Below, piece by piece: positions 1-10,415 of a stretch of DNA of 64,000 nucleotides. A program made the translations under genes and the position numbers. Each line of letters begins with the position of its first letter. Position 1 is the stretch's first letter. The stretch is from Rhizobium aethiopicum (GTDB lineage Bacteria > Pseudomonadota > Alphaproteobacteria > Rhizobiales > Rhizobiaceae): assembly GCF_014197535.1 (NCBI RefSeq), contig NZ_JACIFV010000019.1, positions 1 to 64,000 on the forward strand, read 5' to 3'. Below the pieces are notes generated by a model. That model worked only from the letters and a program-made list of their open reading frames with translations, was not told the DNA's origin and searched no databases.

Positions 1-183
1 CATTCGCGGCGATCCCTCCGACTCGAGATGTGGTAGCTCCAGTCTCCTCGATCCGCTCCGAATGGACAACCTCCCGAAAGCTCACACCTAGAGCCGCTCA
101 TCGGACTTCTTCAATCGGAGAAATCAAGCGAGCGGCAGCGCGGGGCTCGGTATCTCGATGAAGCTGACCCGCCGGCCGACCGT

Positions 184-660
184 ATGGCCGATGTCGTTAT
201 CAAGCTGGCCGATGACCCGGTGAGCAACTGCCGATGGAGGTTTGTGTCTTATGTGACAAACTCCAGGCTCTATAGCGATGCCATTGCGGATCGTCTCGCC
301 GCTTGCCTCCTGGACCTCGATCTCTACGTGAGAGCGGAAACGATCTTCTGGGCTGTAGTGGCCAATGACAAGAACTTTGCTCACTTTTCGGAAGCAGTGC
401 TCACCGGCGCCGGTACAATGCTGTATAAGTTCAGAAATCCCGAGAGTGCCGGATTTTGGCGGGATTCGGAGCGCAAGCGTGCAACACGAGGTATCGAAAT
501 CGCTCAGCGTCTTCGCGCCGGAGAATTGGTTGCGAGCATTCGTGAAAGCATGCCCGAGGAAGACAGTTTCAGTTTCGACAAGCTGGCCTCTCTTAGTCAC
601 GCAATAAAACGCGCCCTTGAACGCAGAGCCGCAGAAGCTGGCGCTGCCATCGGCCCATGA
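184..660 (+). CDS. Hypothetical protein, 5' end probably disturbed
   Basis: This 158-residue helical protein matches no family I recognise. The frame stays open upstream of the ATG at 184 back to a TAG at 34-36. The upstream codons read as natural protein (…PLIGLLQSEKSSERQRG…) in a style like the rest, but contain no ATG, GTG or TTG. An ATG at 62 in the +2 frame would join this reading after a single-base shift near 85-90. The gene may therefore be a frameshifted copy, or may simply start at 184 without an obvious ribosome binding site. Alternating helical segments suggest a HEAT-like or other all-helical fold, but this is a guess. An antisense frame (124-600) is less protein-like. Confidence 0.45.
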   Translation: MADVVIKLADDPVSNCRWRFVSYVTNSRLYSDAIADRLAACLLDLDLYVRAETIFWAVVANDKNFAHFSEAVLTGAGTMLYKFRNPESAGFWRDSERKRATRGIEIAQRLRAGELVASIRESMPEEDSFSFDKLASLSHAIKRALERRAAEAGAAIGP

Positions 661-701
661 TGTGAGGCCAGACCAACGAACGATTCACAACTCAACAGAC
701 C

Positions 702-1889
702 CTAATTCGCAAAGGCGGCGATGCCGGTGATCGCTCGGCCGATGATCAGCGCATGGATGTCGTGCGTGCCCTCATAGGTGTTGACCACTTCGAGGTTGAC
801 GAGATGGCGAGCGATGCCGAATTCGTCGGAGATGCCGTTGCCGCCGAGCATGTCGCGGGCGGCGCGCGCCATATCAAGCGCCTTGCCGCAGCTGTTGCGC
901 TTGAGGATCGAGGTCAGCTCCACCGGCGGATGGCTTTCCTCCTTCATACGGCCGAGCCGCAGGCAGCCCTGAAGGCCGAGCGCGATTTCCGCCGCCATGT
1001 CGGCGAGCTTCTTCTGGATCAGCTGGTTGGCGGCGAGCGGCCGGCCGAACTGCTTGCGCTCCAGCGTATATTGCCGGGCTCTGGCATAACAATCCTCGGC
1101 GGCACCAAGTGCGCCCCAGGCAATGCCGAAGCGGGCCGAGTTGAGGCAGGTGAACGGCCCCTTGAGGCCGGTGACGCCGGGCAGCAGGTTCTCCTCCGGC
1201 ACGAAGACCGCGTCCATCACCACTTCGCCCGTTATCGAAGCCCGCAAGCCGACCTTGCCGTGGATGGCTGGCGCCGAAAGCCCCTTCCAGCCCTTTTCGA
1301 GAATGAAGCCGCGGATCAGCCCATCCTCGGTCTTTGCCCAGACGACGAAGACATCGGCGATCGGCGCATTCGAGATCCACGTCTTCGAGCCGGTGAGGCT
1401 ATAGCCGCCGTCGACCTTCCTGGCGCGCGTCGCCATCGAGCCGGGGTCGGAGCCATGATCGGGCTCGGTGAGGCCGAAGCAGCCGATCCATTCGCCGGTC
1501 GCCAGCTTCGGCAGGTATTTCAGCTTCTGCGCCTCGGAGCCGAAGGTTTCGATCGGCACCATGACCAGCGAGGACTGCACGCTCATCATCGAACGGTAAC
1601 CGCTGTCGACCCGTTCGACCTCGCGAGCGATCAGGCCGTAGGCGACATAACCCAGACCGGCGCCGCCATAATCGGGCGAAATCGTCGGGCCGAGCAGGCC
1701 GAGTTCGCCCATTTCGCGGAAGATGGCGGGATCGGTCATTTCATTGCGAAAGGCGTCGAGAACACGGGGAGCGAGTTTTTGCTGCGCATAGGCATGGGCG
1801 GTATCCTGCACCATGCGCTCCTCGTTGGTCAGCTGCTCCACCAGGCGGAATGGGTCGGCCCAGTCGAAAACCTCGCGCGTATGCTGCAT
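702..1889 (-). CDS. gcdH: Glutaryl-CoA dehydrogenase (acyl-CoA dehydrogenase family)
   Basis: A flavoenzyme of 395 residues, the normal family length, that would oxidise and decarboxylate glutaryl-CoA to crotonyl-CoA in lysine/tryptophan degradation. Electrons pass to ETF. The FAD/substrate loop [14 protein letters not shown] lies at about residues 137-150. The segment [16 protein letters not shown] near 92-107 is typical of glutaryl-CoA dehydrogenases and supplies the Arg/Ser that hold the distal carboxylate. The catalytic base is Glu373 in [20 protein letters not shown]. The gene stands alone on the minus strand, with a 168-nt gap to the divergent cupin gene. The assignment over other acyl-CoA dehydrogenases rests on these two motifs. 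Confidence 0.9.
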   Translation of the reverse strand: MQHTREVFDWADPFRLVEQLTNEERMVQDTAHAYAQQKLAPRVLDAFRNEMTDPAIFREMGELGLLGPTISPDYGGAGLGYVAYGLIAREVERVDSGYRSMMSVQSSLVMVPIETFGSEAQKLKYLPKLATGEWIGCFGLTEPDHGSDPGSMATRARKVDGGYSLTGSKTWISNAPIADVFVVWAKTEDGLIRGFILEKGWKGLSAPAIHGKVGLRASITGEVVMDAVFVPEENLLPGVTGLKGPFTCLNSARFGIAWGALGAAEDCYARARQYTLERKQFGRPLAANQLIQKKLADMAAEIALGLQGCLRLGRMKEESHPPVELTSILKRNSCGKALDMARAARDMLGGNGISDEFGIARHLVNLEVVNTYEGTHDIHALIIGRAITGIAAFAN

Positions 1890-2057
1890 GGCAGCGTCTC
1901 CTCATTCAGGCTTGCCTCGCTCAAGGTCGCATAGACCCGCCAGCCGAGCGCGTCAACAACAAGGCGGCCCTGTCGAAAAGACAGGGGCCGCCATCTTTTC
2001 AAACGCCCCGGCATGATCCACTTTGCCCGCGTTCGATTCTGGAATGAGGAGGCGGAA

Positions 2058-2396
2058 ATGTCGTCAAGCGATCTGTTCATATCGGCCGAAGACGCCGAGT
2101 GGGTCAATCCGGAACCCGGCGTCACCAGGCGCATCATGACCTATCTGCCCGAAATGATGATGGTGGAAGTGGCGTTCGAGAGCGGCGCCGTGGGTGCTGC
2201 CCATTCGCATCCGCACATCCAGGCAAGCTATGTTGCCGAAGGCAGCTTCGAGGTGACGATCGATGGTCGCACCGAGGTGCTGCGGCAGGGCGGCAGCTTC
2301 ATCGTGCCGCCCAATCTCGTCCATGGCGTCAAGGCGCTGGAAAAGGGCCGGCTGATCGATAGCTTCACCCCGCATCGGGCCGAGTTTCTCAAGTAA
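2058..2396 (+). CDS. Cupin-domain protein
   Basis: A single-domain cupin of 112 residues. The metal-binding pattern is visible as HSHPHIQASYVAEGSFEVTIDG (motif 1) and GGSFIVPPNLVHGVKALEKG (motif 2), so a metal-dependent isomerase, dioxygenase or sensor role is possible. The specific reaction cannot be read from sequence. The start at 2058 is preferred over an upstream ATG at 2013 because a strong AGGAGG lies at 2047-2052. The stop codon abuts that of the convergent LysR gene with no intervening base. Confidence 0.8.
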   Translation: MSSSDLFISAEDAEWVNPEPGVTRRIMTYLPEMMMVEVAFESGAVGAAHSHPHIQASYVAEGSFEVTIDGRTEVLRQGGSFIVPPNLVHGVKALEKGRLIDSFTPHRAEFLK

Positions 2397-3350
2397 TCAA
2401 CTTCCGGATTCTAACCGGCGAGGGGAACTGGCGGCGACGATATAGGGCGGCACGAAGCGCGCATCTTCCCCGCGCACGGCCTCGCGCAGGAAGTCGATGA
2501 CGGCGCGCACGCGCGGCGCCTGTTTCAGGTCGCGATGGCAGGTGATCCAGTACTGACGCTTGAGATCGATCTCCTCGGGCAGCACGCGGACAAGCTCCGG
2601 ATAACGGCTGGCGAAGAAATAGGGCAGGATGCAGAGACCGAGGCCGTTTCGCGTAGCGGTGAGCTGCGCGAAGATGCTGGAGCTCTGGAATTGCGGCTTG
2701 ATGCGCGGATGCACATCGCTGAGATAATCCAGGCCCGGCGCGAAGATCATTTCCTCGATATAGCTGACGAAGGGATGTTCAAGCAGATCTTGGCGGCAGG
2801 TGATGGCAGGCGCCTTTGCCAGATAGTCCCGCGAGCCGTAGATCTGCAGGTGATAGTCGGTCAGCTTCTCGGCGAAATAAGGCCCGCCCTTCGGCTCGTC
2901 GAGCACAACCGAAATATCGGCCTCCTTGCGCGACAGCGACATGATCTGCTGGATCGTCACCAGTTCGAGCGAGAGATGCGGATGCCGGGCCGCGAATCGC
3001 GGCAGCACGGGCGCGAAAAAGAAATTGGCAAAACCTTCCGGCGCGCTGAGGCGCACCAGGCCGCGCTGCGCCATCGAACCGTCGGCGAGATCGGCGCGCA
3101 GCCGCTCGGTCTCCTGCTCCATCCGCTCGGCCGTCTCGACGAAGCGCGTGCCCATGGCGGTCAGCACGTAACCGCGCGGATTGCGCTCGAACAGCTTCAC
3201 CTTCAGGGCAAATTCCAACCGGTCGATTCGGCGAGAAACGGTGGCATGGCTGGAGCGCAGCTGGCGGGCGGCCGTCGAGAGCTGGCCGGTGCGGGCGACG
3301 GCCAGAAAAAACTGCAGATCATCCCAGGTAAACTGCGGTGGATTGCTCAT
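2397..3350 (-). CDS. LysR-family transcriptional regulator
   Basis: A LysR-type regulator of about 317 residues. An N-terminal winged HTH (TWDDLQFFLAVARTGQLSTAARQLRSSHATVSRRIDRLE) is followed by an effector-binding domain with the usual LSAPEGF…P.LPRF boundary. The start at 3350 (MSNPPQ) is chosen from several in-frame Met codons because it places the HTH at the usual distance from the N-terminus. It belongs to the class resembling regulators of single-enzyme operons. The target is unknown. The convergent cupin gene is the nearest neighbour, but convergent LysR genes rarely control each other. Confidence 0.88.
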   Translation of the reverse strand: MSNPPQFTWDDLQFFLAVARTGQLSTAARQLRSSHATVSRRIDRLEFALKVKLFERNPRGYVLTAMGTRFVETAERMEQETERLRADLADGSMAQRGLVRLSAPEGFANFFFAPVLPRFAARHPHLSLELVTIQQIMSLSRKEADISVVLDEPKGGPYFAEKLTDYHLQIYGSRDYLAKAPAITCRQDLLEHPFVSYIEEMIFAPGLDYLSDVHPRIKPQFQSSSIFAQLTATRNGLGLCILPYFFASRYPELVRVLPEEIDLKRQYWITCHRDLKQAPRVRAVIDFLREAVRGEDARFVPPYIVAASSPRRLESGS

Positions 3351-3594
3351 CGCCATTGCCTTCGTCCAACAACCCCGCAACGAATATCATGACTGGAGAT
3401 TTAAACAATTCTTTGTTTTTACTTACGTTTTGTTCCGACAAGGATGGGCGGTTTGCGGTTGGCGAGTCCGGAAAGCCTGGGCGGCGATGAACCCGAAGGC
3501 GCCGGCAATAAATCCGTTGATGCCCCGCGACAGCGCTTTCAGCCTCCATGCGTGAATGCTACACGGCAGCGTTGTGCTTTTTTGAGGTATTTGG

Positions 3595-3834
3595 ATGAAA
3601 AAATTGCTTCGCCTGCTACTGACGGTCGCCCTCGCATTCGTCGTGGTCATCGGCTTTCGTTGGTATCGCTACGTCTCCAACACCGACAGTCCCTATGATG
3701 AAGTCGGCATCACGCTCAACACGGCCATGCCAGGCCCGGTCAATGCCTGGGGCTGTGCCAAGCTGAAGGAAACCTTTAGCGGCGCCTTGCCGCCCTCTGG
3801 CTGCGCAGCCGACAACGGGACGCAGTGGAAGTAA
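3595..3834 (+). CDS. Small membrane-anchored hypothetical protein
   Basis: A protein of 79 residues. Residues 1-21 form a hydrophobic N-terminal segment after MKKLLR, which would be a signal anchor or signal peptide. The short exported tail contains Cys residues near 54 and 70 (WGCAKLKETF…PSGCAADNG), which could pair in the periplasm. A weak GAGG-like site sits 10-13 nt upstream of the ATG. No function is recognisable. The layout is of the sort seen in small conserved rhizobial exported proteins. It stands alone between the LysR gene and the ABC transporter operon. Confidence 0.65.
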   Translation: MKKLLRLLLTVALAFVVVIGFRWYRYVSNTDSPYDEVGITLNTAMPGPVNAWGCAKLKETFSGALPPSGCAADNGTQWK

Positions 3835-4168
3835 CAGCAGCCTGAACGTGCCGAAATGCGCCTGTGAGACGAACGGACAAAGGAGGATTGTTCGTTCGTC
3901 TGATGGCACATGCCTGCACAACCGCAGAAACTGCCCTAGTTCTAGCGCTGAGCGCTGACTCCTGGCGCTTCCTGAGGTTGAGATGGAAATTGTGCAGCTC
4001 TCTTTCTGTGCAAAAATGAACAGATACTGTTTGGAATTAGTTGTAAACCACCCGTTGCTTCAGGCGAGAATTTCCATGATCGTAGGACGAGGGGCGGTCG
4101 TTCTGAGGAGTGCGACCGGCCAAATCTGAACAGACCCGCAATCTGGCTCATCTCTGGGAGGAGAGAAT
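3835..4168. other. Gene-free intergenic stretch with an inverted repeat
   Basis: There are 334 bases without a credible gene. The first part holds a perfect 9-bp inverted repeat, AGACGAACG at 3867-3875 and CGTTCGTCT at 3893-3901, with a 17-nt loop. It may act as a transcript end for the small upstream gene, although no T run follows. The second half is the leader of the ABC transporter operon and ends in a strong GGGAGGAGAG ribosome binding site just before 4169. No convincing -35/-10 pair was found. Confidence 0.5.
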
Positions 4169-5374
4169 ATGCGTAAGAATCTCATTGCATCAGTTGCATT
4201 TCTGCTTGCGAGCAGCACTGCCGTGCTCGCGCAGAGCGCGACCGACGGCAAGGTCAAGATCGGCATCCTGAACGACCAGTCGGGCGTTTATGCCGACTTC
4301 GGCGGCAAGTCTTCCGTCGAGGCCGCCAAGATGGCGGTCGAGGATTTCGGCGGCAAGGTGCTGGGTGTGCCGGTCGAGATCGTCGATGCCGACCACCAGA
4401 ACAAGCCCGATATCGCCTCCAACATCGCCCGCCAATGGTACGACACCGAGCAGGTGGATGCGATCATGGAATTGACGACCTCGTCCGTAGCGCTCGCCGT
4501 GCAGGCGATCGCCAAGGAGAAGAAGAAGATCGACATCGTCACCGGTGCGGCGACCACCGATCTCACCGGCAAGGCCTGCTCGCCTTACGGCTTCCACTGG
4601 GCGTATGACACGCACGCGCTCGCTGTCGGCACCGGCGGCGCGCTCGTCAAGCAGGGCGGCGACAGCTGGTTCTTCCTGACCGCCGACTATGCCTTCGGTT
4701 ATTCGCTGGAGCAGCAGACCAGCGAATATGTCAAGGCGAGCGGTGGTACGGTCGTCGGCACCGTCCGCCATCCGCTGTCGACCCAGGACTTCTCATCCTT
4801 CCTGCTACAGGCGCAATCATCCGGCGCCAAGGTGATCGGCCTTGCCAATGCCGGCCTCGATACCTCGAACGCCATCAAGCAGGCAGCCGAATTCGGCATC
4901 ACCCAGGGCGGCCAGCATCTGGCGGCGCTGCTCTTCACGCTCGCCGAAGTTCATGGCCTCGGCCTCGAGGCGGCGCAGGGCCTGACGCTGACGGAGGGCT
5001 ATTACTGGAACCGCGACGACGAAAGCCGCGCTTTCGCCAAGAAGTTCTTCGACCGCACCGGCAAGATGCCGAACATGGTCCATACCGGCACCTATTCGGC
5101 GGTGACGCAATATCTGAAGGCGGTGCAGAAAGCCGGCACCGACGAGACGGAAGCCGTCGCCAAGCAGTTGCATGAGATGCCGGTTGACGACGTGTTCGGC
5201 CGCGGCGGCACGGTCGGGCCCAATGGTCGCATGATCCACGACATGTACCTGCTGCAGGTCAAGAAGCCGGCCGACAGTAAGGAGCCATGGGATTACTTCA
5301 ACGTTCTCGCCACCATTCCCGGCAAGGACGCCTATATCGATCCCGCCAAGAGCGGCTGCGATCTGGTGAAGTAA
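4169..5374 (+). CDS. Branched-chain amino acid-type ABC transporter substrate-binding protein
   Basis: A periplasmic binding protein of 401 residues in the LivJ/LivK class. A signal peptide of about 22 residues ends at AVLAQSA. The mature protein begins with KVKIGILNDQSGVYADFGGKSSVEAAKMAVEDF, the hallmark of this fold. It starts after a strong GGGAGGAGAG site and heads a tight operon with two ATPases and two permeases. The ligand is unknown. The downstream enzymes (a GMC dehydrogenase and 3-hydroxyisobutyrate dehydrogenase) suggest a small alcohol, hydroxy acid or branched carbon source rather than necessarily leucine or valine. Confidence 0.9.
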   Translation: MRKNLIASVAFLLASSTAVLAQSATDGKVKIGILNDQSGVYADFGGKSSVEAAKMAVEDFGGKVLGVPVEIVDADHQNKPDIASNIARQWYDTEQVDAIMELTTSSVALAVQAIAKEKKKIDIVTGAATTDLTGKACSPYGFHWAYDTHALAVGTGGALVKQGGDSWFFLTADYAFGYSLEQQTSEYVKASGGTVVGTVRHPLSTQDFSSFLLQAQSSGAKVIGLANAGLDTSNAIKQAAEFGITQGGQHLAALLFTLAEVHGLGLEAAQGLTLTEGYYWNRDDESRAFAKKFFDRTGKMPNMVHTGTYSAVTQYLKAVQKAGTDETEAVAKQLHEMPVDDVFGRGGTVGPNGRMIHDMYLLQVKKPADSKEPWDYFNVLATIPGKDAYIDPAKSGCDLVK

Positions 5375-5379
5375 GCACG

Positions 5380-6161
5380 ATGGCGGTTTCCGCGATTGAA
5401 ACTCAGGCAAAGCCGCGGGTGGTATTGTCCGCCCGCGGCCTGCGCCGCGATTTCGGCGGCTTCACGGCCGTCAAGGACGTCGATCTCGACGTTCATGACG
5501 CCAGCGTGCATGCGCTGATCGGTCCGAACGGCGCCGGCAAGACGACGGTGTTCAACCTTTTGACGAAGTTCCTGCAGCCGACGGCGGGCACGATCACCCT
5601 GATGGGCACCGATATCACCGGGACCCCGCCCGACAGGGTGGCGCGCATGGGGCTCGTGCGCTCCTTCCAGATCTCGGCGGTTTTCCCGCATCTCTCCGTC
5701 CTCGACAATGTGCGCGTGGCGCTGCAGCGGCCGAACCATCTGTCGACACAGTTCTGGCGGCCGCTGTCGGCGCTCGACCGGCTGAACGAGCGCGCCGAGC
5801 AACTGCTAGCGAGCGTCGGCCTTTCCAAGGAGCGCGACCATTTCGCCGCCGATCTTTCCTATGGCCGTAAGCGCGTGCTGGAGATCGCCACGACGCTGGC
5901 GCTCGATCCGAAAGTGCTGCTGCTCGACGAGCCGATGGCCGGCATGGGGCATGAGGATGTCGGCGTCGTCTCCGCGATCATCCGTGACGTCGCCCGCGAC
6001 CGGGCGGTGCTGATGGTCGAGCACAATCTCTCCGTTGTCGCCAATATCTGCCAGCATGTCACCGTTTTGCAGCGCGGCGAGATCCTCGCCGAGGGCGATT
6101 ATGCCACCGTCAGCCAGGACGAGCGCGTCCGCGTCGCTTACATGGGCACGGAGGAGCATTG

Positions 6162-6162
<1 letters not shown>
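5380..6162 (+). CDS. Branched-chain amino acid-type ABC transporter ATP-binding protein (LivG-like)
   Basis: An ATPase subunit of 260 residues. Walker A is GPNGAGKTT, the signature is the degenerate DLSYGRKRVLEIA typical of LivG, Walker B is VLLLDEPMAGM, and the switch His follows in VEHN. The ATG at 5380 lies 5 nt after the binding-protein stop codon. A longer frame reading back into the upstream gene is not used. It would pair with the LivF-like ATPase that follows. Stop and start overlap as TGATG at 6160-6164. Confidence 0.9.
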
Positions 6163-6863
<701 letters not shown>

Positions 6864-6867
6864 CCAG

Positions 6868-7755
6868 ATGACGATGATCTTCGGCGTTAGTTTGCAGAGC
6901 CTGTTGAGCCAACTGCTGGTCGGCCTGATCAACGGCTCGTTCTATGCGCTGCTCAGCCTCGGCCTCGCCATCATCTTCGGCCTGCTCCGGGTGATCAACT
7001 TCGCCCATGGCGCCCAGTATATGCTCGGCGCTTTCGTCGCCTATCTGCTGTTGACCTATGCCGGCATCGGCTACTGGCCGTCGCTGATCCTGGCGCCTGT
7101 CATCGTCGGGCTTGCCGGCGCCGTCATCGAGCGGCTGTTCCTGCGCCGGCTCTACGAGCTCGATCCGCTCTATGGCCTGCTCTTCACCTTCGGGCTGGCG
7201 CTCGCCGTCGAAGGCACCTTCCGCTATCTCTACGGCTCATCCGGCCAGCCCTATAAAATGCCGGGTGTCTTCGCTGGCGCGGCCAATCTCGGCTTCATGT
7301 TCCTGCCGATCTATCGCGGCTGGGTGGTCGTCGTCTCGCTCGTCGTCTGCCTCGGCACATGGCTGCTGATCGAAAAGACCAAGCTCGGGGCCTATCTCAG
7401 GGCCGCGACCGAAAACGCCGTGCTGGTGCAGGTGTTCGGCGTCAACGTGCCGGTGCTGCTGACGCTCACCTACGCGCTCGGCGCCGGGCTTGCCGCCTTT
7501 GCCGGCGTGCTCGCGGCGCCGATCTACCAGGTTTCGCCGCTGATGGGCTCGAACATGATCATCGTCGTCTTCGCCGTGGTCGTCGTCGGCGGCATGGGAT
7601 CGATCATGGGCGCGATCATCACCGGTTATGTGCTCGGCATTGCCGAGGGCCTGACCAAGGTCTTCTATGCGGAGGCCTCCACCACGGTGATCTTTGTCAT
7701 CATGGCGATCGTGCTTCTCATCAGGCCCGCGGGCCTCTTCGGCCGGGATGCCTGA
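6868..7755 (+). CDS. Branched-chain amino acid-type ABC transporter permease (LivH-like)
   Basis: An inner-membrane permease of 295 residues with about eight hydrophobic helices. It contains the family stretches LINGSFYALLSLGLAIIFGLLRVINFAHG and VVVVGGMGSIMGAIITGYVLG. The start at 6868 (MTMIFGV) falls just after the LivF-like stop codon. The frame continues upstream only through overlap with that gene. It forms the membrane pore together with the LivM-like subunit encoded next. Confidence 0.9.
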   Translation: MTMIFGVSLQSLLSQLLVGLINGSFYALLSLGLAIIFGLLRVINFAHGAQYMLGAFVAYLLLTYAGIGYWPSLILAPVIVGLAGAVIERLFLRRLYELDPLYGLLFTFGLALAVEGTFRYLYGSSGQPYKMPGVFAGAANLGFMFLPIYRGWVVVVSLVVCLGTWLLIEKTKLGAYLRAATENAVLVQVFGVNVPVLLTLTYALGAGLAAFAGVLAAPIYQVSPLMGSNMIIVVFAVVVVGGMGSIMGAIITGYVLGIAEGLTKVFYAEASTTVIFVIMAIVLLIRPAGLFGRDA

Positions 7756-7756
7756 C

Positions 7757-8746
7757 ATGACTGACATCACCGAAACCATCCGAACGGAAAAAAGCCGGAC
7801 CGCCCTTTCGGTCCAGGCCGGTTTCCTTCTCGTGGGACTGCTGCTTCTGCTCTTGGCGCCGTTCTTCTTCTATCCGATCTTCCTGATGAAGCTGCTCTGC
7901 TTCGCGCTGTTTGCCTGCGCCTTCAACCTGCTGCTCGGCTATACCGGCCTGCTTTCCTTCGGCCATGCCACCTTCTTCGGCGGGGCCGCCTATTTCACCG
8001 CTTATACGGTGAAGGCATGGGGCCTGCCGCCGGAACTCGGCATTCTGATCGGCGTGGCGGGTGCGGCCTTTCTCGGTCTGGTCATGGGCTTCTTCGCCAT
8101 CCGCCGCCAGGGCATCTATTTCGCCATGATCACGCTGGCGCTGTCGCAGATGTTCTTCTTCTTCTGCCTGCAGGCGAAGTTTACCGAAGGCGAGGACGGT
8201 ATCCAGTCGGTGCCGCGCGGCCATCTCTTCGGCTTCATCGATCTGAACAACTCGACAAACATGTATTATTTCGTGCTCGCCGTGTTTATTATCGGCGTGC
8301 TGATCATCTGGCGTTTCATCAATTCGCCCTTCGGCATGATCCTGAAATCGATCCGCGAAAACGAGCAGAGGGCGATCTCGCTCGGCTATTCCGTGGCACG
8401 CTACAAGCTCGGCGCCTTCGTCATGTCGGCGGCGCTGGCCGGGCTGGCGGGCGCGGTGAAATCGATCGTCTTCCAGTTCGCGACGCTCACCGACGTCGCC
8501 TGGCAGATGTCAGGCGAGGTGATCCTGATGACGTTGCTCGGCGGCATCGGCACGCTGATCGGTCCGCTCTTCGGCGCGGGGTTGGTGGTGGCGCTGGAAA
8601 ACTACCTCGCCACTTCGGAATTTCCGGTGACGATCATCACCGGCATCGTCTTTATGGTCTGCGTGCTGATCTTCCGCCGCGGCATCATCGGCGAGTTCTA
8701 TGCCTCGCGGCTCGGGCGGAAGCTGGGCTTCGTCTATCGCCGCTAA
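7757..8746 (+). CDS. Branched-chain amino acid-type ABC transporter permease (LivM-like)
   Basis: A permease of about 329 residues with multiple membrane helices. It has the LivM-type sequence [23 protein letters not shown] and a C-terminal [25 protein letters not shown]. An ATG at 7748 is also possible. I prefer 7757, immediately after the upstream stop codon at 7753-7755. The long cytoplasmic N-terminus (about 30 residues) is common in this subunit. It completes a five-gene importer in the order K-G-F-H-M rather than the usual K-H-M-G-F. Confidence 0.9.
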   Translation: MTDITETIRTEKSRTALSVQAGFLLVGLLLLLLAPFFFYPIFLMKLLCFALFACAFNLLLGYTGLLSFGHATFFGGAAYFTAYTVKAWGLPPELGILIGVAGAAFLGLVMGFFAIRRQGIYFAMITLALSQMFFFFCLQAKFTEGEDGIQSVPRGHLFGFIDLNNSTNMYYFVLAVFIIGVLIIWRFINSPFGMILKSIRENEQRAISLGYSVARYKLGAFVMSAALAGLAGAVKSIVFQFATLTDVAWQMSGEVILMTLLGGIGTLIGPLFGAGLVVALENYLATSEFPVTIITGIVFMVCVLIFRRGIIGEFYASRLGRKLGFVYRR

Positions 8747-8810
8747 CGGGCGGACCGGTCTCTTCCCGGAAGGGGAGCGGCAAGCATCGGAATTTTCGTG
8801 CAGGGCGCAC

Positions 8811-10406
8811 ATGGATCGTTACGACTACATCATCATCGGGGCAGGCAGTGCCGGCTGCGTACTCGCCAACCGGTTATCCGCCGACGGCAGGAGCCGGGTG
8901 CTGCTGCTCGAAGCCGGCGGCAGCGACAATTACCACTGGATTCATATTCCCGTCGGTTATCTCTATTGCATCAACAATCCGCGCACCGACTGGTGCTTCA
9001 CCACGGCGCCGGAAGCGGGGCTGAACGGCCGGGCGCTGAGTTATCCGCGCGGCAAGGTGCTCGGCGGCTGCTCGTCGATCAACGGCATGATCTATATGCG
9101 CGGCCAGGCGCGCGACTACGACCTCTGGCGGCAGATGGGCTGCACCGGCTGGGGCTGGGATGACATCCTGCCCTTCTTCCGCAAGTCCGAGGATTTCTAT
9201 CGCGGCGCCGACGACATGCACGGGGCCGGCGGCGAATGGCGCATCGAGAAGGCGCGGGTGCGCTGGGCCGTGCTCGATGCGTTTCAGCAGGCGGCGAGGG
9301 AAGCGGGCATTCCGGAGACGGCGGACTTCAACCGCGGCAGCAATGAAGGCTCCGGTTATTTCGACGTCAACCAGCGCTCCGGCATCCGCTGGAACACGTC
9401 GAAGGCCTTCCTGCGCCCGGCGATGCGGCGCTCCAACCTGACCGTGCTGACCAAGGCGCAGGTCCGGCGGCTGCTGGTAGAGGAGGGGGCAGTTATCGGC
9501 GTCGAATTCCAGCATCAGGGCGCTGCGAAGCGCGCCTATGCGGCGAAAGAAACGGTGCTTTCGGCTGGTTCGATCGGTTCGCCGCATATCCTCGAATTGT
9601 CGGGCGTCGGCCGGGGCGAGGTTCTCGGGCAGGCGGGCATCGATGTCGTCGCGGAAGTGAAGGGCGTCGGCGAGAACCTGCAGGACCATCTGCAATTGCG
9701 TCTGGCTTACAAGGTGACCGGCGTTCCGACGCTGAACGAGAAGGCGACGAAGTTGATCGGCAAGGCGGCGATCGGGCTCGAATATCTTGTCCGCCGTTCC
9801 GGGCCGATGGCGATGGCGCCGAGCCAGCTCGGCATCTTCACCCGCTCAGGCCCGGACCGGGAAACGCCGGATCTGCAGTATCACGTGCAGCCGGTGTCGC
9901 TGGAGAAGTTCGGCGATCCCGTCCATCCCTTCCCGGCGATTACCGCCAGCGTCTGCAATCTGCGGCCGGAAAGCCGCGGTTCGGTGCATCTGTCGAGCCC
10001 AGATTTTGCCGCCCAGCCGACCATCAGCCCGAAATATCTCTCGACGCCACGCGATCGTGACATAGCTGTCCGTTCAATACGGTTGACGCGCAGGATCGTC
10101 GCGCAGCCTTCTTTCGCGAGGTTTCGGCCGGAGGAATTCAAGCCGGGGCCGAGCTATCAGACGGAGGCCGATCTGGAGCGTGCGGCGGGCGATATCGGCA
10201 CGACGATATTTCATCCGGTCGGCACTTGCCGCATGGGCGCCGACAGGGACAGCGTCGTCGATCCCCGGCTGAAACTCCGGGCGCTCGGCAAGCTCAGGAT
10301 CGCCGACGCCTCGGTGATGCCGTCGATCACCTCGGGCAACACCAATTCGCCGACGATCATGATCGCCGAAAAGGCGGCGGCGATGATCCTCGAAGACAAT
10401 CGATAG
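8811..10406 (+). CDS. GMC-family FAD-dependent alcohol/choline dehydrogenase
   Basis: An oxidoreductase of 531 residues that would oxidise a primary alcohol using FAD. The dinucleotide-binding motif GAGSAG is at residues 10-15. The GMC signature [20 protein letters not shown] and the second signature [15 protein letters not shown] are present. The C-terminal active-site segments are HPVGTCRMG and [16 protein letters not shown]. It resembles choline dehydrogenase-like proteins, but the substrate within GMC cannot be set from motifs, and betaine genes are not adjacent. It follows the importer genes closely and precedes mmsB by 9 nt, so it probably acts on an imported substrate. Confidence 0.85.
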   Translation: MDRYDYIIIGAGSAGCVLANRLSADGRSRVLLLEAGGSDNYHWIHIPVGYLYCINNPRTDWCFTTAPEAGLNGRALSYPRGKVLGGCSSINGMIYMRGQARDYDLWRQMGCTGWGWDDILPFFRKSEDFYRGADDMHGAGGEWRIEKARVRWAVLDAFQQAAREAGIPETADFNRGSNEGSGYFDVNQRSGIRWNTSKAFLRPAMRRSNLTVLTKAQVRRLLVEEGAVIGVEFQHQGAAKRAYAAKETVLSAGSIGSPHILELSGVGRGEVLGQAGIDVVAEVKGVGENLQDHLQLRLAYKVTGVPTLNEKATKLIGKAAIGLEYLVRRSGPMAMAPSQLGIFTRSGPDRETPDLQYHVQPVSLEKFGDPVHPFPAITASVCNLRPESRGSVHLSSPDFAAQPTISPKYLSTPRDRDIAVRSIRLTRRIVAQPSFARFRPEEFKPGPSYQTEADLERAAGDIGTTIFHPVGTCRMGADRDSVVDPRLKLRALGKLRIADASVMPSITSGNTNSPTIMIAEKAAAMILEDNR

Positions 10407-10415
10407 GAGAAGACC

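Noticed and set aside
124-600. An open frame on the minus strand opposite the first gene
   Set aside because: It has less protein-like composition than the plus-strand frame and no ribosome binding site. It was not called.
753-1934. A 393-codon open frame opposite glutaryl-CoA dehydrogenase
   Set aside because: It lies antisense to a gene with complete acyl-CoA dehydrogenase motifs and shows no recognisable protein features.
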